A stretch of DNA of 64,000 bases, taken from positions 1,426,001-1,490,000 of the forward strand of contig CAVVUC010000001.1 of the NCBI GenBank assembly GCA_963751395.1, read 5' to 3'. Shown one piece after another: positions 55,689 through 64,000 of this stretch. This stretch comes from CAVVUC01 sp963751395. Its GTDB lineage: Bacteria > Verrucomicrobiota > Verrucomicrobiia > Chthoniobacterales > Chthoniobacteraceae. Each line of letters opens with the position of its first letter. The stretch's first letter is position 1. The position numbers were made by a program, and so were the translations under genes. The notes under the pieces are model-generated. The model did no database searches, had not been told where the DNA came from, and saw nothing but the letters and a program-made list of their open reading frames with translations.

Positions 55689-57749
55689 CTAACCAATCCA
55701 GCGGAACTGAAACCAGCGAAACACTTTCCGTGCGATCACGAACAGCAGCGGGCGATGCCCCATTTCGATTTTCGCCCGGCCGGTAAGTCCGGGGCGAAGG
55801 TTGTTGATCAATGCGGAGGGGATCTCCGGGTTTTTGATCGTGACGATGAAGACGTTTTCTTTTTCCCGCGGATAAGCGGCGGCGCTGATCTGCTGGCGGC
55901 TTTCAAGGCGGGCATGGAGCTTGTGCGCGGTGATGGAGTAAAGGATGAAGTTCACGTCGATTTGCCGGTGTTCGTTGAGGGCATTTTCAACGGCGCCGAT
56001 TTCCTTCTCGTTGACCTCGACCTGCAGCTCCCATGAATCAATCCCGGCGATCTCGGCGAATGGAGAGCCGGCCTGCAGGAATTCGCCGGCGTGCAATTCG
56101 AGATCTTTCGTGAGCACGGCGCCGTCGAGCGGGGAGCGGAGCGTGGCGCTTGCGATGTCCGCCTTGATTCGCTTTTCGTTCCCGTCCGAGATGCTGGCCT
56201 GAAGCATGGAGACCTGCGCCGAGGCTTCATCGTTGAGCGCGCGGTAGCGATCGACTTCAGCCAGGTAGCGCTGCTTTTCCTGAATGCAGGCGTCGAGTTC
56301 GGTCTTCAGCCGGTTCGTGTCGAGTTGCGCGATTTCCTGCCCCTTCTTCACGCGGTCGCCTTCGCGAACGAAAACGCGATCCACGCGTCCGGGAATTTCC
56401 GGCACGACGGCAGTCCGATGAATGGGCATGAGTGTGCAGTTGCCATCGACTTTCACCTTTGCCGGCCAGAAGCTCAGGATCAGCAACGCCGCCACAGTGA
56501 TTCCGGTCTTGAGCAGCGTGCGCCTTTTCTTTGCGCCGGTGAGCCGCAGCCTGCCGGCCCGCAACTTTTGCGAGATCGGAAGCAGCGGGAGCGACTGGTA
56601 ATCGCGCGCGCCGATCAAGGCGCGGCCTGCATAGTTGCCAATCCACTCCGCGATCCGGCGCGAGGCGGGCGGTTCCGTCTTGCCCTGCGGACTCTCGAAA
56701 TAACCCTCCGAGGTGCTCTCGAAAAAAAGCGCCCCCGCGAGCTGTTTGTCAGCGTCGAAGAGCGGGACCACCACTGCCGAGACGACGTGCGAGAGTTGGA
56801 AATAGGCGAGATCGAGCCGGTCGGTGGGGCCGGCGTCGAGGGACTTGGAGGCCGGGGCCTCCGGCTCAAGGGCAGCGGTGGAATCAGGCGTGGTTGCAGC
56901 GTCCACTCCGGCGCGCGCGAGCAGTTCCTTCTTGCTCAGCACCTGCAGTTCCTTCCGGCAATGCGCGGACACAAAGGCGCTCATCGCCTTTACCATCGCA
57001 CTTTTCTTTTCGACGACTTCCTGGCCGGAAATGGCGATGACTTTCCAGCGATCGCCATCGAGAAGAAGCAGCGAGGCTCTTTCGCAGCCGACAAGGTCGC
57101 GCCCGTAATTGACGGTGAGGCGGCCGATCTCGAGTGCGTCGAGCGAGCCGGCAAGGTCGGTGGTGAAGCGGAGCAGGTGTTGGAGCCGCTGCGTTTCGAG
57201 GACGAGATTTCCAAGCCGGCGCGATTGCAGGTGTTGCTCGACGTAGCTGCCGAGCGTGGCGAGAAAGGTGACGAACTCGGGGTAGTTCTCGGGCGTGACG
57301 TAAGCCTGCAACCAGACCTGGAGCACGCCGAGCGTCTGGTCTTTCAAAAAAAGCGGCACATGCAAAAAGGCGAACGGCGTCCTGTTGGTGCCCGGCGCGG
57401 CATCCGTGAGAGTGGAGGGCTGCTCGGGCGCGAGCACTAGGGCGCGCTTGCTCTGCACGACGCTGGTGAGAATCTTCAGGATCGCCGCGCGCTGGTTCTC
57501 GTCGCTTTGAAAAAGGCTCGATTCGAAGTTCGCGTGGGCGCAGAGCTGGAACTCGTTCGAGTTATCCTGCCCCCGGGAGGCGACCAGCCAGACGGCACCG
57601 CCTTTGGCATCGGTCGCGGCCACGACCCGATCGAGGAACTTCTGAAAAAACTCCTCGCTGGTCAGGTCCGAGCTGCTTAGGGCGGCAATCTCCTCGACCA
57701 GCCGCTGGATGCGGTTCCGGGCCTGCTCGATCGTCGTTTCATTTGCCAT
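55689..57749 (-). CDS. GAF-GAF-HlyD fusion protein
   Basis: 686 residues. The first about 175 residues form a GAF domain (GGAVWLVASRG, FLHVPLFLKDQTLGVLQVW). A second GAF-like region spans about 195-375 (RASLLLLDGDRWKVIAISG, VVSAVVVPLFDADKQLAGALFFES). One membrane helix (LLKTGITVAALLILSFWPA, about 411-430) follows, then a HlyD adaptor with half-lipoyl motifs VPEIPGRVDRVFVREGDRVKKGQEIAQL and LRSPLDGAVLTKDLELHAGEFL. The topology places the GAF pair in the cytoplasm and the adaptor in the periplasm, so a cytoplasmic signal could gate export. It is the first gene of the export operon. The fusion is unusual. Confidence 0.85.
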   Translation of the reverse strand: MANETTIEQARNRIQRLVEEIAALSSSDLTSEEFFQKFLDRVVAATDAKGGAVWLVASRGQDNSNEFQLCAHANFESSLFQSDENQRAAILKILTSVVQSKRALVLAPEQPSTLTDAAPGTNRTPFAFLHVPLFLKDQTLGVLQVWLQAYVTPENYPEFVTFLATLGSYVEQHLQSRRLGNLVLETQRLQHLLRFTTDLAGSLDALEIGRLTVNYGRDLVGCERASLLLLDGDRWKVIAISGQEVVEKKSAMVKAMSAFVSAHCRKELQVLSKKELLARAGVDAATTPDSTAALEPEAPASKSLDAGPTDRLDLAYFQLSHVVSAVVVPLFDADKQLAGALFFESTSEGYFESPQGKTEPPASRRIAEWIGNYAGRALIGARDYQSLPLLPISQKLRAGRLRLTGAKKRRTLLKTGITVAALLILSFWPAKVKVDGNCTLMPIHRTAVVPEIPGRVDRVFVREGDRVKKGQEIAQLDTNRLKTELDACIQEKQRYLAEVDRYRALNDEASAQVSMLQASISDGNEKRIKADIASATLRSPLDGAVLTKDLELHAGEFLQAGSPFAEIAGIDSWELQVEVNEKEIGAVENALNEHRQIDVNFILYSITAHKLHARLESRQQISAAAYPREKENVFIVTIKNPEIPSALINNLRPGLTGRAKIEMGHRPLLFVIARKVFRWFQFRWIG

Positions 57750-57788
57750 GCGGGAATAAAGAGAACGCTAGCGTCCAACTCACAAAGC

Positions 57789-57819
57789 GCAAGCCAACGG
57801 CTCCCGGCCGCTGGCTTGC
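57789..57819. terminator. Hairpin between the giant protein gene and the export operon
   Basis: GCAAGCCAACGG and CCGCTGGCTTGC pair with one mismatch around a seven-base loop (57789-57819). There is no strong T-run on either side, so it may be an attenuator or RNA-stability element rather than a classic terminator. It lies in the 116-bp gap between the 57866-62656 stop and the GAF-HlyD start. Confidence 0.4.
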
Positions 57820-57865
57820 ACAAGAACTGTCGTATCAGGATTGCCTGCCGATTTAACGGCCTGGC

Positions 57866-60800
57866 CTAACTGAGAATAAAGTCCCGCCCATTGCCCTGCA
57901 AGGTGCGGGTGTTCTTTGCAACAATTGCTCCGTCGATGAGAGCGCCGCCAAGAACGGGGCCCGAGTGATTTATCAGACCGTCTCCATACGGCGGTGGTTC
58001 ATTGCGATAATCCAATCCAGGCGCTCCTTTGTCTGCGCCGTAAGCACCCCCCTGGACAGTGACCGCATAATCCGTCAATGACTGAATCGAGGCGATTCGA
58101 TCAACCGAACCAGCGATCATGGACATGATGTTGGTCGCTCTGATGCCTGACACCGAGCCGTTGATTCCTCCTGAGGCAGGGTTATCCCCCTTCAAACGGC
58201 CTGCTGAGCCTGCAACCAGGCCGACGTTGCCCACGGTGTCATCGAAGGAACCGGGACCGGTCAGGGTGGATACATCCTCAAACAGCAGGGTGTTCTTGAC
58301 GAAGTCGGACATCCGCTCGCCGGCGAACACGTTGTTGTAGGACTTAATGGCAACCGTAGGAGCGATGTTGCCTATATTGCCGGCGATCGTTGCAGTGGTG
58401 ATGGAACCGCCGCGTCCGACGCCGTTCTTGCTACCGGGCAGGGAAGAACCGTAGTTGACCGTGTCACCTCCATTGCCTGCAATGAGATCCACATTCGTTA
58501 AAACACCAGTCCTCTGCTTGAATGCGCTGATGGAGCCGCCGTTTCCGCCCAAGCCGTTCACGCCGCCAAACGCGAGCGTTGATTGAATTGGGTTTGTCGC
58601 ATCGGTTGGGAGCCAGCCTGACTCCTTGCCGCCGTCGCCAGCGATCGCGAGAACCTTGGAATTGCCTGCTGCCGAGTTGATCGAGCAACTGCTCAAGGAA
58701 CCGCCCGCCCCGCCGCCGGTGAGACCATCGCCGCCCCTGCCTGCGACAACGGCAAAAGCCGTTCCCGTTGCCGTTGCTGTGCCTTCGGCGCTAACGACAC
58801 TGCCGCCCGCCCCGCCTTTCGAGCCGGAAGAGTCCCCGCCCTGACCGGCGATGATCCGGTTGTAGCTCAACGGAACTTGAGCTCCAAAAATGTCATCGAA
58901 AGACTCAATTTGATCCGGGTTGCTGAAATCAAAAATCTGATGGTATCCTTTCCCGATGGTGGTGGCGTTCGTGCTGGAAACACTGCCCCCATTGCCCCCC
59001 AGTCCAGTCGTTCCATGGCCCCCGTTGCCCGCCAGAAGTGACAAGCTGGTCGGCAGTTTATCGGTCGTTGGCGAATTGATGAAGTCGGTGATCGATCCGC
59101 CGATTCCCCCGCTGAGACCATCCCCACCTGCGCCGCCTTGGATGTAGAGATCGCCTCTGAAGTTGTTGTTCGTCTTTAGCGGGCTGCAGGAAAGCACCGA
59201 ACCGCCGCTGCCGCCGGTGCCGCCGACCGAGGCTCCGCCATCTCCACCAGTGAATGAAAGAACGCTGCCCGTGCCTCCCCCTGCCAGGAACTCGGAGAGC
59301 CAGTTGCTGATCTGTCCTCCGTTTCCGCCACGCTTCAACCCCTCGCCGCCGTTCCCAGCCTGCAGCACAATGGTGCTTGTCCGGCTGTTGGTGGTTAGAG
59401 CATCGGCAGTGCTATTTCCGGTTGTCACATCGACCACACCATTATTTCCATTTCCTATGATGGATCCACCTGCGCCACCGTACACGCCGCTCCCACCTTT
59501 CCCGGCGACGAACGAGCGGCCAGTTTCAATGGAAAGGGACGAGAGTGTGCCTCCCGCGCCGCCGTTTCCGGTCAATCCGTCGCCGCCGTGTCCTGCCAGC
59601 AGGAACACGTCACTTGTAAACAATCCCGTTCCCTCGGCGTATTGAACAGTTGTTCCTTTGATTGTTCCACCATTCCCACCGTTGGTGAAGCCGGTGCCGC
59701 CGGCACCCCCCACAAATCGGATCACCCCATCATAAAGGATATTCTCCGGCAGTATGACGGAAAGCGATCCGGTGGCGGTCTTCGTGGTGGAGCCGGGGTT
59801 CGATGAGGTCGTGAGCGTGCTGCCAAAGGAACCGCCTGCTCCGCCTGCTCCCATGAGCGAATCTCCGCCATGGCCGGCGTTGAACAAAAGGGTGTTGTGA
59901 TAGAGAGAACCGAAAAACTGTCCTCCGCCCGCATCGCCAACCGCTTCGTACCAACCGGATATGCCTGTTGGTCCTTCGAGATCGTAGGGCAGGCCGACGA
60001 GGTAGCCCACAACGTCATCCGCAGGCGTGTGCGCTGTGTATGTGTCGTAGGCGTTGATCGTATCTGTTCGCGCATAGCCCCCATAGCCAAAAATGAACGT
60101 ATCATTAACCTTCACCTTTATGTCAGCTGTGTTAGCAGGGGCCGCTGGCATCATAAAGGAATCCACCGATGTCAATTCTACGATTTGGGGAATATAAGGT
60201 GGTCCACTTTTGTAATCAACGATCGCGAGATCGTTGACCGCGCCGCTGGGGTCTTCATCCGCGTTGGTCGCCAGAATGCCCACAAGATGCGCGTTCGGAA
60301 TGTTCACGTTCCCTTTGTCGCCGGTCAGAGCGATGCCTTGATTATCAGTGCCTGCCTGGCCCAGGGAGGCCAATACGAAGTTGGCGCCGATGTCCACCAC
60401 TCCCTGTCCTTCGAATGTAACCAAGAAATTCTCCGGTGCCTTTGTCAGCACGGCAATATCCGCATTGCCATCATCATTCAAATCGAGCACCGCAAAGTCC
60501 TGCAATGTCGCATCCGCAAGCGATTCCTTATCAGTCTTGCCGGCCGTATTTGTGTCCCGGTTTGTATCCACCTTGCCCAGCGAAATCGGCTTGCTGGTTG
60601 CAGTTTTTCCTGGCCCAAAGGGATTCGCATCATAGCCAAGTTGAGACAGGGATTTTGAGGCATCATTTGAGCCATTAAGTCCAAATATCGCGATATCCTT
60701 GGAATCGCCTTGGGTGAGAGCCGTGGCATGGAGAATCGGCCTCGCGTTGTTGTCTCCTCCCACGCTTATGAATGGCCTTGCATCATCGAAAGTATTGTCC

Positions 60801-62656
60801 GGAGTTCCATTATCGTTGAAAGCCGCGTAAAAAAAGCCCGTGCCACTTGGATTCTTGGAGTCCACTGCGCCCTTCATGAAAATGACAACATCCGGTTTGG
60901 TGAGAATGGGGGTTGTCTGCTCGGTGGTTACCGCCAAATCCATGGTTCCGTTGCCATCGAAATCGCCCGCTGCAAGGTTCATCACGGGCAAAGCCTTTTG
61001 GAGATAGGCGTAATTGTTGAGGGACGGCAACGTACTTCTGAGCGCATCAGTAAATCCAAGGAACTCGCCCTTCGTGTTGTATTTGGACAGGTAGGTGCTT
61101 ATTCCGCCGAATGTATCGTCGGCCGATGCGGCTGCGATGTCAGGTTTTCTGTCGCCGTTGAAATCGGCGACCACTAGGGCGCGCACGTTGGCGGGGCCGT
61201 TCAAATAAATGGCGTGATGCGGATCGAAGCCGCCATCCGCGCTGCTGTTGCCAAGAAGCACGCTGTTGCCAAGAAGCACCACGAGTTGATCTGGATTCTG
61301 GGTGGTGTAAACCGCATCGGAAACTCCATCGCCGTTGAAATCAAAGGGCAGGGAGGTGCCAATGTCGCCGATGTTCCGAGTCGTGGATACGAAAGTCTGC
61401 GCAACGGGCACGTCACCCTCGGGAACGACAACGGAAGCATTGACGACCTGCGGGCCGGTAAGGGATGAGGTGATGCTTGTGTCGCCAGTGAAGCCCGCTC
61501 CAGCCCCGCCGGAGGTGAAACCGTCGCCGCCATTTCCAAAATTGAGAATCAGATGGCCGTTGATGCCCAAACTTGGCGAGGTGGGATCAACGCCAATCGT
61601 TCCAGCTTTTCCACCGGCACCTGTGAGACCGGTGCCGCCATCGCCAGCCTGGATGATGACTTTGCTGGCTATGGAATCAATGGCGGAGAAATTCACGATC
61701 GATCCGCCAGCACCGCCGGCAGGACCATCCCCGCCATTGCCGGCGATCAACCCGTAACTTCCGACCGACCCATTCACATGGACGTTCACGACATTGCCCC
61801 CGCGCGCACCAACTCCACCATTACCGGCGTGAAGGGTGCCGAGATTGAACTGGGCCTTGTTTGCCGAAGAGACTCCGGTGATGTCCGCGCCTGCAGAGTT
61901 TGCGGGTGGGACGAAGGTGTTGATCGTGCCAAACTTGCCCTGGCCCTCGGTTGAGATGCCCAAGTTAAAGGGCTGTCCCGATGCCGCATCCCCCACGTCG
62001 ATCGAGCCGATGCTGGGCTTCGCCTTTACGTAATAGTTTTTGTTGAAAGCGCCTCCATAAACATTGGATTGGATGGCATATCCCGTGGTGTCGATGGACA
62101 AACCTCCATCGGTCGCACCGAAGCCTTTGCCTGCATAAATGTTTCCAAAGATGGAATAGGTGCTCAGCGCCACCTTTACATTCAGATCTTCCCCGGGCTG
62201 CAGGTCGGCCTGCGTAAGGGAGCGCAGTTGAATCTGCTCGATTGAAGAATTCAACAGAATGCGCCCGTCAACCCCGTTCGAGGCGTTCCCATCGGAGTCG
62301 GTCAGATTGCCATCCGCCTTCAAATTGGTGATGATATCCCCGTGGATGTCCACAAAGGAGATCAAACGCAAACCATCTCCAGCGGCGACGCCTGTGATTT
62401 CGCTGAAATCGATTTGCCCATTGTTATTCAAATCCTCGGTGAACACCAGGGCCTGTCCCTTGCTAACGTAAATCAAAGGGACACCGCCGATATTGCTTGT
62501 GCTCAGCCCTGCATGGTCCGTTCCGGCTTCCAACAACTGGGGAGTGCCAGTGGTGACTGCGGTGAAACCGGTAAGGGCGGGAGCGATGCGCTGCTCCAAA
62601 GGTTCGATCATGCCGCCCGGGTTTTTTCTGATATGAGATGGAGATGTGTGTTGCAT
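57866..62656 (-). CDS. Giant glycine-rich FG-GAP surface protein with N-terminal LEQRIAPA motif
   Basis: 1596 residues from ATG 62656 (a TTG lies two codons upstream). There is no classical signal peptide. Instead the N-terminus has IEPLEQRIAPA (17-27), which resembles the LEPR-XLL motif at the start of large extracellular proteins of planctomycetes and relatives. The body alternates Gly-rich repeats (AGNGGDGPAGGAGGSI, GGDGLTGNGGAGGTLSSL) with FG-GAP/VCBS blades that have calcium-loop aspartates (FDFNGDGVSDAVY, VADFNGDRKPDIA, GDFDGNGTMDLAV, LDLNDDGNADIAV). No enzyme motif is seen. I infer a secreted or surface beta-propeller/beta-helix adhesin, possibly exported by the three-gene cassette just downstream. 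Confidence 0.82.
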   Translation of the reverse strand: MQHTSPSHIRKNPGGMIEPLEQRIAPALTGFTAVTTGTPQLLEAGTDHAGLSTSNIGGVPLIYVSKGQALVFTEDLNNNGQIDFSEITGVAAGDGLRLISFVDIHGDIITNLKADGNLTDSDGNASNGVDGRILLNSSIEQIQLRSLTQADLQPGEDLNVKVALSTYSIFGNIYAGKGFGATDGGLSIDTTGYAIQSNVYGGAFNKNYYVKAKPSIGSIDVGDAASGQPFNLGISTEGQGKFGTINTFVPPANSAGADITGVSSANKAQFNLGTLHAGNGGVGARGGNVVNVHVNGSVGSYGLIAGNGGDGPAGGAGGSIVNFSAIDSIASKVIIQAGDGGTGLTGAGGKAGTIGVDPTSPSLGINGHLILNFGNGGDGFTSGGAGAGFTGDTSITSSLTGPQVVNASVVVPEGDVPVAQTFVSTTRNIGDIGTSLPFDFNGDGVSDAVYTTQNPDQLVVLLGNSVLLGNSSADGGFDPHHAIYLNGPANVRALVVADFNGDRKPDIAAASADDTFGGISTYLSKYNTKGEFLGFTDALRSTLPSLNNYAYLQKALPVMNLAAGDFDGNGTMDLAVTTEQTTPILTKPDVVIFMKGAVDSKNPSGTGFFYAAFNDNGTPDNTFDDARPFISVGGDNNARPILHATALTQGDSKDIAIFGLNGSNDASKSLSQLGYDANPFGPGKTATSKPISLGKVDTNRDTNTAGKTDKESLADATLQDFAVLDLNDDGNADIAVLTKAPENFLVTFEGQGVVDIGANFVLASLGQAGTDNQGIALTGDKGNVNIPNAHLVGILATNADEDPSGAVNDLAIVDYKSGPPYIPQIVELTSVDSFMMPAAPANTADIKVKVNDTFIFGYGGYARTDTINAYDTYTAHTPADDVVGYLVGLPYDLEGPTGISGWYEAVGDAGGGQFFGSLYHNTLLFNAGHGGDSLMGAGGAGGSFGSTLTTSSNPGSTTKTATGSLSVILPENILYDGVIRFVGGAGGTGFTNGGNGGTIKGTTVQYAEGTGLFTSDVFLLAGHGGDGLTGNGGAGGTLSSLSIETGRSFVAGKGGSGVYGGAGGSIIGNGNNGVVDVTTGNSTADALTTNSRTSTIVLQAGNGGEGLKRGGNGGQISNWLSEFLAGGGTGSVLSFTGGDGGASVGGTGGSGGSVLSCSPLKTNNNFRGDLYIQGGAGGDGLSGGIGGSITDFINSPTTDKLPTSLSLLAGNGGHGTTGLGGNGGSVSSTNATTIGKGYHQIFDFSNPDQIESFDDIFGAQVPLSYNRIIAGQGGDSSGSKGGAGGSVVSAEGTATATGTAFAVVAGRGGDGLTGGGAGGSLSSCSINSAAGNSKVLAIAGDGGKESGWLPTDATNPIQSTLAFGGVNGLGGNGGSISAFKQRTGVLTNVDLIAGNGGDTVNYGSSLPGSKNGVGRGGSITTATIAGNIGNIAPTVAIKSYNNVFAGERMSDFVKNTLLFEDVSTLTGPGSFDDTVGNVGLVAGSAGRLKGDNPASGGINGSVSGIRATNIMSMIAGSVDRIASIQSLTDYAVTVQGGAYGADKGAPGLDYRNEPPPYGDGLINHSGPVLGGALIDGAIVAKNTRTLQGNGRDFILS

Positions 62657-62691
62657 AAACAAAACAAAGGAGGGTTTCAGTTCTTGATGAA

Positions 62692-64000
62692 TCAGGGGGT
62701 TGCCAGGCCGTTTGTATAGTCGATGAAGTTGCTGGTGCCTTCCAGACTGTAGTTCTTACCGAGTACGGTAAAGATGTTGGAGGTGAGAGTAAGCTCGGTC
62801 TGGCTGACCACCGAAACGACGGTTGCGGTCTTGCTAGTGGCGAGGTTCTTGATGGTCTGGCCGACATAAACTCCGTCCGTTAGGAATTTTGCGGTCGAGT
62901 CAATGAGTTCATTGGAAGCCAGCGTTGTGTTGGTCCCGGTCTTATTGACGGTCAGTAAAGCTTCCGGCACAAAGTTGCGCTTGCTGGTCAGACTGATCGC
63001 GGCGATGAAACCGTCCGTGAAGTTATTCACCTTGTCTCCAATCCCGAACGTGCCGTCTCCATTGCTGTCGATGTATTCGTTCACAGCCGATCCATTCGCA
63101 ATCAGGTCAAAGGTGTTTGCGTGCGGGTGGGTCGTATTCGGGAGCGAGGAGTTCGACGAATAGTTGGCTGCGACGCCGCCAAAGTCGTAATTATTTCCGG
63201 CGGTGAAGATATTCGCGCTCAACGTAAGCTGCGTGTCGCTGTCAACGGAAACGACCTTGGCGAATGTGCCACTGCTGAGGTTTCGCACGATGTCACCTTC
63301 ATTCACGTTTTGCGCAATGAAATCTGCAGAGGCATCAACCAACTGATTGGCCGTAGTGGAACTGGCGGCACCCTTGATGTCAAAGTCGTAAGTCTTGCCG
63401 ACCGCCGCGAAGATGTTGGCGCTCAGGGTGAGATGCGTCTCGTCGTCCACTGAAACCACAGTGGCATTCGTGCCATCGGTTCGATTCGTCACGGTTTGGC
63501 CGACATAGATTCCATTGGTCTTAAACTTTGCGGCCGAGTCAATCAGCTTGCCCGCTGCGACCGCTGTGTCCGTTCCGCCCACCGACATGGTCGGTATCAC
63601 AACTGCGCCAACAAAGCCGATTGAAGTCTGGTTCGGCTTGAGATTGTAGAAGTCTCCTGTCGTTTCGAAGATGCCCTTGTCGAGCGTAAGCTGTGTCTCG
63701 CTGTCCACGGAAAGGACTTTGGCTTCTGTGCCCTCTGTGATGTTCCTGACGACGTCACCAACCTTCACCCCGTTTGTGATGAACTTCGCCGTCGAGTCAA
63801 TCATTTCGCTCGGGATGTCGTATGCATCATAAGCATCAAAAAAGATGAAACTGCTGAGGGTGAGTTGCGTCTCGCTGTCCACGGTAAGGACTTTGGCTTC
63901 CGTGCCGTTTGTGATGTTTCTGACCACGTCCCCGACACTGACCTTGTCAGTAACAAAGTGCGCCGCCGCGTCGATCAGTTTGTTGGCCGGGGCGTCGATT
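62692..64000 (-). CDS. Tandem-repeat extracellular protein, 5' end beyond the window
   Basis: The minus frame is open from the TGA/TAA-type stop at 62692 to the right edge (436 codons) with no convincing start, so the N-terminus is missing. It holds five units of about 48 conserved residues with the pattern LIDSTAKFxTDGVxVGDVV, then RNxTxGTxAKVVSVDSETQ, then LTLSxNIF. Spacers vary from short to about 80 residues; one spacer contains EYIDSNGDGTFGIGDKV, a calcium-loop-like stretch. The repeats look like small beta-domains of a cell-surface stalk. The gene ends 35 bp before the giant protein start on the same strand, so the two are probably cotranscribed. No known family name can be given with confidence. 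Confidence 0.72.
   Translation of the reverse strand, partial: IDAPANKLIDAAAHFVTDKVSVGDVVRNITNGTEAKVLTVDSETQLTLSSFIFFDAYDAYDIPSEMIDSTAKFITNGVKVGDVVRNITEGTEAKVLSVDSETQLTLDKGIFETTGDFYNLKPNQTSIGFVGAVVIPTMSVGGTDTAVAAGKLIDSAAKFKTNGIYVGQTVTNRTDGTNATVVSVDDETHLTLSANIFAAVGKTYDFDIKGAASSTTANQLVDASADFIAQNVNEGDIVRNLSSGTFAKVVSVDSDTQLTLSANIFTAGNNYDFGGVAANYSSNSSLPNTTHPHANTFDLIANGSAVNEYIDSNGDGTFGIGDKVNNFTDGFIAAISLTSKRNFVPEALLTVNKTGTNTTLASNELIDSTAKFLTDGVYVGQTIKNLATSKTATVVSVVSQTELTLTSNIFTVLGKNYSLEGTSNFIDYTNGLATP

Overview
The window suggests a member of the Verrucomicrobiota, or a close PVC-superphylum relative. Evidence: high GC; very large surface proteins built from autotransporter-associated beta-strand (PATR) repeats; two PEP-CTERM anchors; a giant protein with an N-terminal 'LEPLEQRIAPA'-type motif; DUF5069, DUF6941 and DUF3592 genes; a Gram-negative flagellum with P- and L-rings; and ExbB/ExbD genes. 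No rRNA, tRNA or CRISPR array was seen. The phylum assignment is an inference from gene families.

Region 1 (1-18451, all minus strand) looks like a glycan-degradation and sensing locus. Read in transcription order, it holds a 2181-residue secreted metallopeptidase/LamG/PATR protein, a GH43-like/PATR protein with the same C-terminal tail, and a two-component pair. The histidine kinase of that pair carries an extracytoplasmic domain that looks like a catalytically dead clan GH-D (alpha-galactosidase-like) barrel. The pair is followed by a GH43-like enzyme and a GH31 alpha-xylosidase that runs off the left edge.

Region 2 (18839-22205) holds two tandem paralogues with an N-terminal SAM domain, a proline-rich linker, one membrane segment, a glycine-rich stretch and a PA14-like end. 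Their first halves are nearly identical and their ends have diverged.

Region 3 (23113-33133) holds two PATR/PEP-CTERM surface proteins with near-identical N-termini. The second is split by one frameshift. Their spacers are full of structured repeats.

Four loci in regions 1 and 3 share a 19-bp palindrome, TGTCRCAATNATTGYGACA. In each case it overlaps a recognisable -35 hexamer with an exact 17-bp spacer to the -10. This looks like a small regulon of surface and glycan genes.

Region 4 (33424-35027) holds small genes: a broken HTH fragment, DUF5069, a phage ABA-sandwich-like protein and DUF6941. Region 5 (35139-42578, minus) is the flagellar hook/ring operon flgF-G-A-H-I-J-N-K-L. Region 6 (43099-48323, plus) is an ExbB-ExbD-TPR operon followed by a DUF3592 membrane protein. 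Region 7 (48355-50247, minus) holds accB-accC, both interrupted by several small indels. Region 8 is a double-domain ABC permease and a small exported protein. Region 9 (52752-64000, minus) holds a three-gene export cassette (PqqD/M50/HlyD fusion, HlyD adaptor, GAF-GAF-HlyD fusion). It lies downstream of a giant glycine-rich FG-GAP protein and a repeat protein cut by the right edge.

Many spacers carry short tandem arrays with a seven-base period, each with a different heptamer. This recurs across unrelated operons.
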